A stretch of 64,000 nt of DNA from Paulownia fortunei (lineage: Eukaryota > Streptophyta > Magnoliopsida > Lamiales > Paulowniaceae), in assembly GCA_019321725.1 (NCBI GenBank), contig CM033115.1, positions 6,830,673 through 6,894,672 on the forward strand, written 5' to 3'. Positions 59,890-64,000 of this stretch are shown in pieces. Position 1 is the stretch's first letter. The number at the start of each line of letters is the position of its first letter. Made by a program: the position numbers and the translations under genes. The notes under the pieces were generated by a model that worked only from the letters and a program-made list of their open reading frames with translations, was not told the origin of the DNA and ran no database searches.

Positions 59890-60440
59890 TTGTGACTATG
59901 ACTCACATCTTCCTTTGGTTTTACGTCCAGTAATAGCTTAAATACCCTATGGGTCGAGGATATGGTTCCCATCCACTTTTCTTATAAACTGGCAAATAAG
60001 GTCTTTTAATATCAGATTTCTAAGACTATAATGCTCATATTCATCCCAAAAATGATTCCATAAATCAAGAATTACATGTTAGACTAATCCACATGAATGC
60101 ATCTTAATAGTCAATATAATGTCATCTAAATACTCCTTACTCAGTCCATCCATAATGAATTGAATTTTATCTTCTCGATTTTGAGAAACCATTCCTATAG
60201 AATGACACTTTGTGTTGCAAGTCCATCTAACACATTTGTGACAAACTTTTATTTTTTCCACTTTTATTTTTTTAAATATGTGCTTTTGCCAAAACCAGGC
60301 ATGTATCTAGTTAGCAAATTTGGAAACTCATGTAAAAATTCACCTGCTCTTACCTTTGCTTCAATTATTCATCGTATGTCCTCTGGGATGCCCTTGTGTA
60401 TAAGCATCCTTAACCTTTTAATTCTGGTTTTATAAATTTT
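59890..60440 (-). pseudogene. Unidentified coding remnant between pol and the LOG-like copy
   Basis: The minus strand shows protein-like sequence over about 0.5 kb in at least two frames: LRMLIHKGIPEDIR-stop-IIEAKV, GEFLHEFPNLLTRYMPGFGK, VCHKCVRWTCNTKCHSIGMV (CxxC and CxxxC spacing, possible zinc site), NREDKIQFIMDGLSKEYLDD, LWNHFWDEYEHYSLRNLIL and GWEPYPRPIGYLSYYW. I do not recognise the family. It could be an accessory or env-position ORF of the element, or a second captured host fragment. Composition and continuity argue against chance. Confidence 0.5.
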
Positions 60441-60959
60441 TAAAATTGTATTTTTAGGAAGAAAAGGAAATCACTTCTTGAGAGTTAGAAGAATGTTATC
60501 CATTTTGATAAGAACAAGAAAAAAATGAGAAAAAAAGAGAAAATTTGTACAAAGATTTTAGTTATTTGGGAAACTGATAAATTCAACTTTAATAGTAACA
60601 CAGTACCATTATCCACCACTTAATCGGGAAAAGAAAAAAAACAAAAGAAAGAAGCCTACAAAATAAACAAAGTTAGAGAAAATATGTATAGATATACACA
60701 TACTAATCATAACGAGGGTTAGAAAGAAAAAAATTTCTTATGAAAATTGATTCTCTAGATACAGTTTAAGTCTTTGTCTATTTATTTTGAATACATTATT
60801 ATTTTTGAGGATTCTCAATATCGATTGCCCCATAGGAATATACATCTTTTACAACAAAAGGACTACTCCACATTGATCTCAAATTTTTAGGAAATAAATG
60901 CAATTGAACCAACCTCAAATGGTTTTCTTGAAATTTTATTATCATGAAATTCTTTGATT

Positions 60960-63333
60960 CTTACTTTATGAATTTTAGAATTCTCATATGCATCATTTCT
61001 CAATTCTTGAAGTTCATTGATTTACAATTTGTGCAATTTTGAAGCTTTATCAAAGTTGAAGTTAAATATTTTGATTGCCCAATAAGCTTTATGTTCAAGT
61101 TCAAGAGGTAAATGACAAGGTTTTCATAAACTATCCTATAAGGAGACATGTCTAATGATATTTTAAAAGAAGTTCTATATGCCCAAAGTGTATCGATAAG
61201 TCTAAGAGACCAATCTTTATGATCTGGGTTAACTGTTTTTTCCAAAATTTATTTTATGCCCCTATTTGCAAGTTCAGCTTGTCCATTTGTCTGAAGGTGA
61301 TAAGAGATTGCAACTTTATATATGATTCCATATTTCGTCATTAAAGTTCCAAAAATATTTTCCCCCATCACTGATAATTGATTGATGAATTCCAAATCAA
61401 CTTAAAATATTTTCTTTCAAAAATTTTATCACTATTTTGTGATCATTATTTTGATAGGAAATTGCTTTGATCTATTTTGAGACATAATCTATGTCAACAA
61501 ATATGTAAATAAAATTAAATGATAATGAAAATGGTCCAATAAAGTCAATACCCCGATAATCAAAGATTTCAATCATTAGGAAGGGGTGTAGGGGATCATG
61601 TTTCTCTTTGAAATTGATCCTAATGTTTAACAATTTTCACAACTTTTGCACAACCTGTATGTGTCTTTGAAAACAGTTGTCCAATAAAATTCACATTACA
61701 AGATCTTTGCAACATTTTTTTTTTGCTGAAAAGTGACCGCTACATGATTCTAAATAATTAAATTTAAGAATATTACCTTTCTCATTGTCAGGTACACATC
61801 TCCAAAAGATTTGATCAGGATAATATTTGAATAGGTATGTGTCATCCTAATAAAAGTTTTTCACCTCAGTCAAAAACTTCTTTTTATCTTGGAAATTTTA
61901 ATGCATTGACATCTTTTCTGTCACAAGAAAATTAACAATGTCCACAAATCAAGGTAAAATAGAAACATTAAATAGTTGTTCATCAGGGAAAGTATCATTA
62001 ATGAGTGTGGTTTGAAATGAGTCATCACAAACGAGTCCCGATAAATGATTAACCACCACATTCTCTATTACTTTTTTATCTTGAATCGTAATGTTGAATT
62101 CTTGGAGTAAGAGAATCCACCTAATCAGTTTAGGTTTGACATTTTTTTTGACAAAAATTATTTCAAGGCTGCATGATTACTGAAAAGAACAATTGGTGAG
62201 CCAATAAGATAAGATTTAAATTTATCCAATGCAAAAACTACAACAAGTAATTCTTTTTCAGTTGTTGAATAATTCAATTGAGCACTATTCAAAGTTTTAC
62301 TTGCATAGTAAATGACATATGGTTTCTTATATTTTCTTTGTCCTAAGACAGCCACGACAGTATAGTCACTAGCATTACATATTATTTCAAAAGATAAAGT
62401 CCAATTTGGAGGCTGCATGATTGGAGTAGAGATAAGCATGCTTTTAAACTTAAAAAAATCATTTTCATAATTTTTAGTCATTCAAAAATAGTGTCTTTTG
62501 TTAGCAGGTTTATATATTATACTAAATTTTTTGATAAATCATCAGTAAAAACTAGTATATCCTAAAATGATCTTACCTCCTTCATAGACTTTGATATTGA
62601 AAAATTGGCAATTAACTCGACTTTAGATTTGTCTACTTCATTACCTTTTGATGAAATAATGTGTCTAAGAACAATACCAGTTATTACCATGAAATGACAT
62701 TTCTCCCAATTGAGTATAAGGCTCTTTTCTTCACACTTGATCAAAGCCTTTTTTAAATTAGACAAGCAATTATCAAATGAATTACCAAAAACAGAAAAAT
62801 CATCCATGATGACTTCAAGAAAATGTTCTATCATATTACTAAAAATACTAAGCATGCATCATTGGAATGCAGCTGATGTATTGCATAATCCAAAAGGCAT
62901 AATTCGATATGTAAAAATACCAAAAAGAGATACAAAAGTAGTTTTTTTCTTGATCTTCGAATGCAATTGCATTTTGATTATACCCAAAATATCCATCTAA
63001 AAAGTAGTAAAATTCATGTCCCGCAACTCTTTCTAAGATTTGATCTACGAAAGATAATGGAATGATCTTTTCTAGTAAGTGAATTGAGTTTCCTATAGTC
63101 AACGCACATTGCCAACCAGTAATAGTTCTAGTTGAAATTAATTCATCATTCTCATTCTTGACTATAGTAACTCTAGATTTCTTTGGTACAACTTGAGTAG
63201 GACTTACCCATTTACTGTCAAAAATAGGATAGATGATTCCATTATCTAAGAGTTTAATGACTTCATTTCTCACTACTTCTTTTATATCTAAGAGTTTACT
63301 GCCTTCGTTGCATTTCTCTAGAAGGTTTAGCAT
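60960..63333 (-). pseudogene. Ty3-type pol: reverse transcriptase, RNase H, integrase (decayed)
   Basis: In reading order on the minus strand: RT from 63333 (VVRNEVIKLLDNGIIYPI, WVSPTQVVPKKS, FLDGYFGYNQ), RT palm at 62562-62855 with VIMDDFSVFGNSFDNCL (catalytic Asp-Asp codons near 62799-62804) and NWEKCHFMV; RNase H at 62158-62481 (PNWTLSFEIICNASDYTV, YYASKTLNSAQLNYSTTEKE); integrase from about 61860 with zinc-finger remnants (CVPDNEKGNILKF, GHFSAKK), GIDFIGPF and IISDGG catalytic Asp regions; and the C-terminal DWSLRLIDTLWAYRTSFKIS, MSPYRIVYENL at 61000-61245. Several frameshifts and stops interrupt it. Confidence 0.88.
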
Positions 63334-63699
63334 TTTTCTTTGGATAGATGTTATGTGGTCAAATTAAAGGACTAATATCTTTAATGTCAGTAATGATCAA
63401 TTCTAAAGCATTCTTATGCATTTTCAAAATTTTGATAAACTTATCTTCTTAGGATGCATCAAGTTTGAAAGAAATTATTACTGGAAAAGTTTGTTTCTCA
63501 CTCAAATAAGAGTATTTCAAATCAAATGAAAAAGTTTCAAATAAATCACAAGAGCTTTAATAGTTGATGGAACAAATTGTACAGTTGATGATGAAATTTC
63601 TTCAAACCTTGGCTTTCAAAAATATTTTTCTTATACCTGCAAAAATTCAGAGAGAGTATTAGAGTGTATTTTTATAAATATTTTTACTTTCAAAACAAG

Positions 63700-64000
63700 T
63701 TTCCAGATGGTCAAATGAATTAGTGAAAGTAAAATATATATGAACAAGTTCCTCATTTGAATCCAGTTCATGTACTTCGACATCTTCTATAGGTTGTTTA
63801 CAAACATTAAACACATTTAGTTCTAAATTCATATTTTCAAAGATAATATTAAAATACCATTCCTATAATTAATCAGAGCATTTGAAGTTGCAAGAAAAGA
63901 ACAACCCAAAATGATAAGAATTTGTCTATGTGTATGTGCAATAGACTATGTATCCAAAATAATGAAATCTATTCAAAAGTATAATTTATCAATTTGTACC
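63700..64000 (-). pseudogene. Retroelement protease region (partial)
   Basis: The minus strand reads ILGCSFLATSNALINYRNG and then NMNLELNVFNVCKQP, the C-terminal part of the aspartic protease segment in Athila-like polyproteins (family PIILGRPFLATSNALI). The catalytic Asp region would lie past the window edge. Confidence 0.7.

Larger units (their letters stand above)
55850..64000 (-). mobile_element. Ty3-type (Athila-like) LTR retrotransposon, 3' portion, continues past the window end
   Basis: Minus-strand element. From the right edge: protease end, reverse transcriptase, RNase H and integrase, then a 3.5 kb region with extra coding remnants, then a polypurine tract (AAGTGTGGGGAATT) and the 3' LTR beginning TGATAAGTGCATATTTTGAT at 57419. 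The MDDF form of the RT active site and the protein signatures are those of the Athila/Tat side of plant Ty3 elements. The left LTR boundary near 55850 is an estimate from the 1.58 kb length of the related solo LTR. The 5' LTR and gag are outside the window. Confidence 0.8.

Overview
The window is nuclear DNA from a flowering plant, most likely a eudicot. It is AT-rich, its genes carry GT..AG introns, its two best-conserved proteins match plant families (an alkaline ceramidase of ACER type and a cytosolic methionyl-tRNA synthetase with a C-terminal OB-fold tRNA-binding domain), and most of the rest is decayed plant transposable elements. I could not place it to species.

Layout. 1-3.6 kb, minus strand: a decayed Mutator-like (MULE) transposase followed by a plant mobile domain (PMD) gene. 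5.8-8.9 kb, plus strand: a two-exon gene for a 202-residue, probably mitochondrion-targeted coiled-coil protein. 9.9-15.9 kb, minus strand, convergent with it: an alkaline ceramidase gene with two coding exons and a probable 3 kb intron in the 5' UTR. 16-20.8 kb: gene-free AT-rich DNA. 20.8-23.95 kb: a gag-only, non-autonomous Ty3-type LTR element with two different tandem-repeat arrays. 25.8-44.7 kb, plus strand: the cytosolic MetRS gene, 17 coding exons, 805 residues, every exon junction phase-consistent. Intron 2 holds a 1.24 kb hAT-type element with an exact 8-bp target duplication. Intron 14 holds an antisense 4.7 kb Ty1/copia element that itself contains a MITE.

44.7-64 kb has no intact host gene. 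It holds a solo LTR (46.46-47.13 kb), a PIF/Harbinger transposase pseudogene split by a 1.58 kb Ty3-type solo LTR, the matching Myb/SANT pseudogene, an AATTAATT-rich stretch, and the 3' part of an Athila-like Ty3 element on the minus strand running off the window end. Between pol and the 3' LTR of that element, in the same orientation, lie an unidentified Cys-containing coding remnant and an intronless, broken copy of a LOG-type (cytokinin-activating) gene. This possible gene capture is the most unusual thing seen.

The three host genes are probably intact and functionally unrelated: membrane sphingolipid metabolism, cytosolic translation, and an unknown, probably mitochondrial role. No RNA genes, CRISPR arrays or operons were seen. 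All calls are from reading the sequence; no searches were run.
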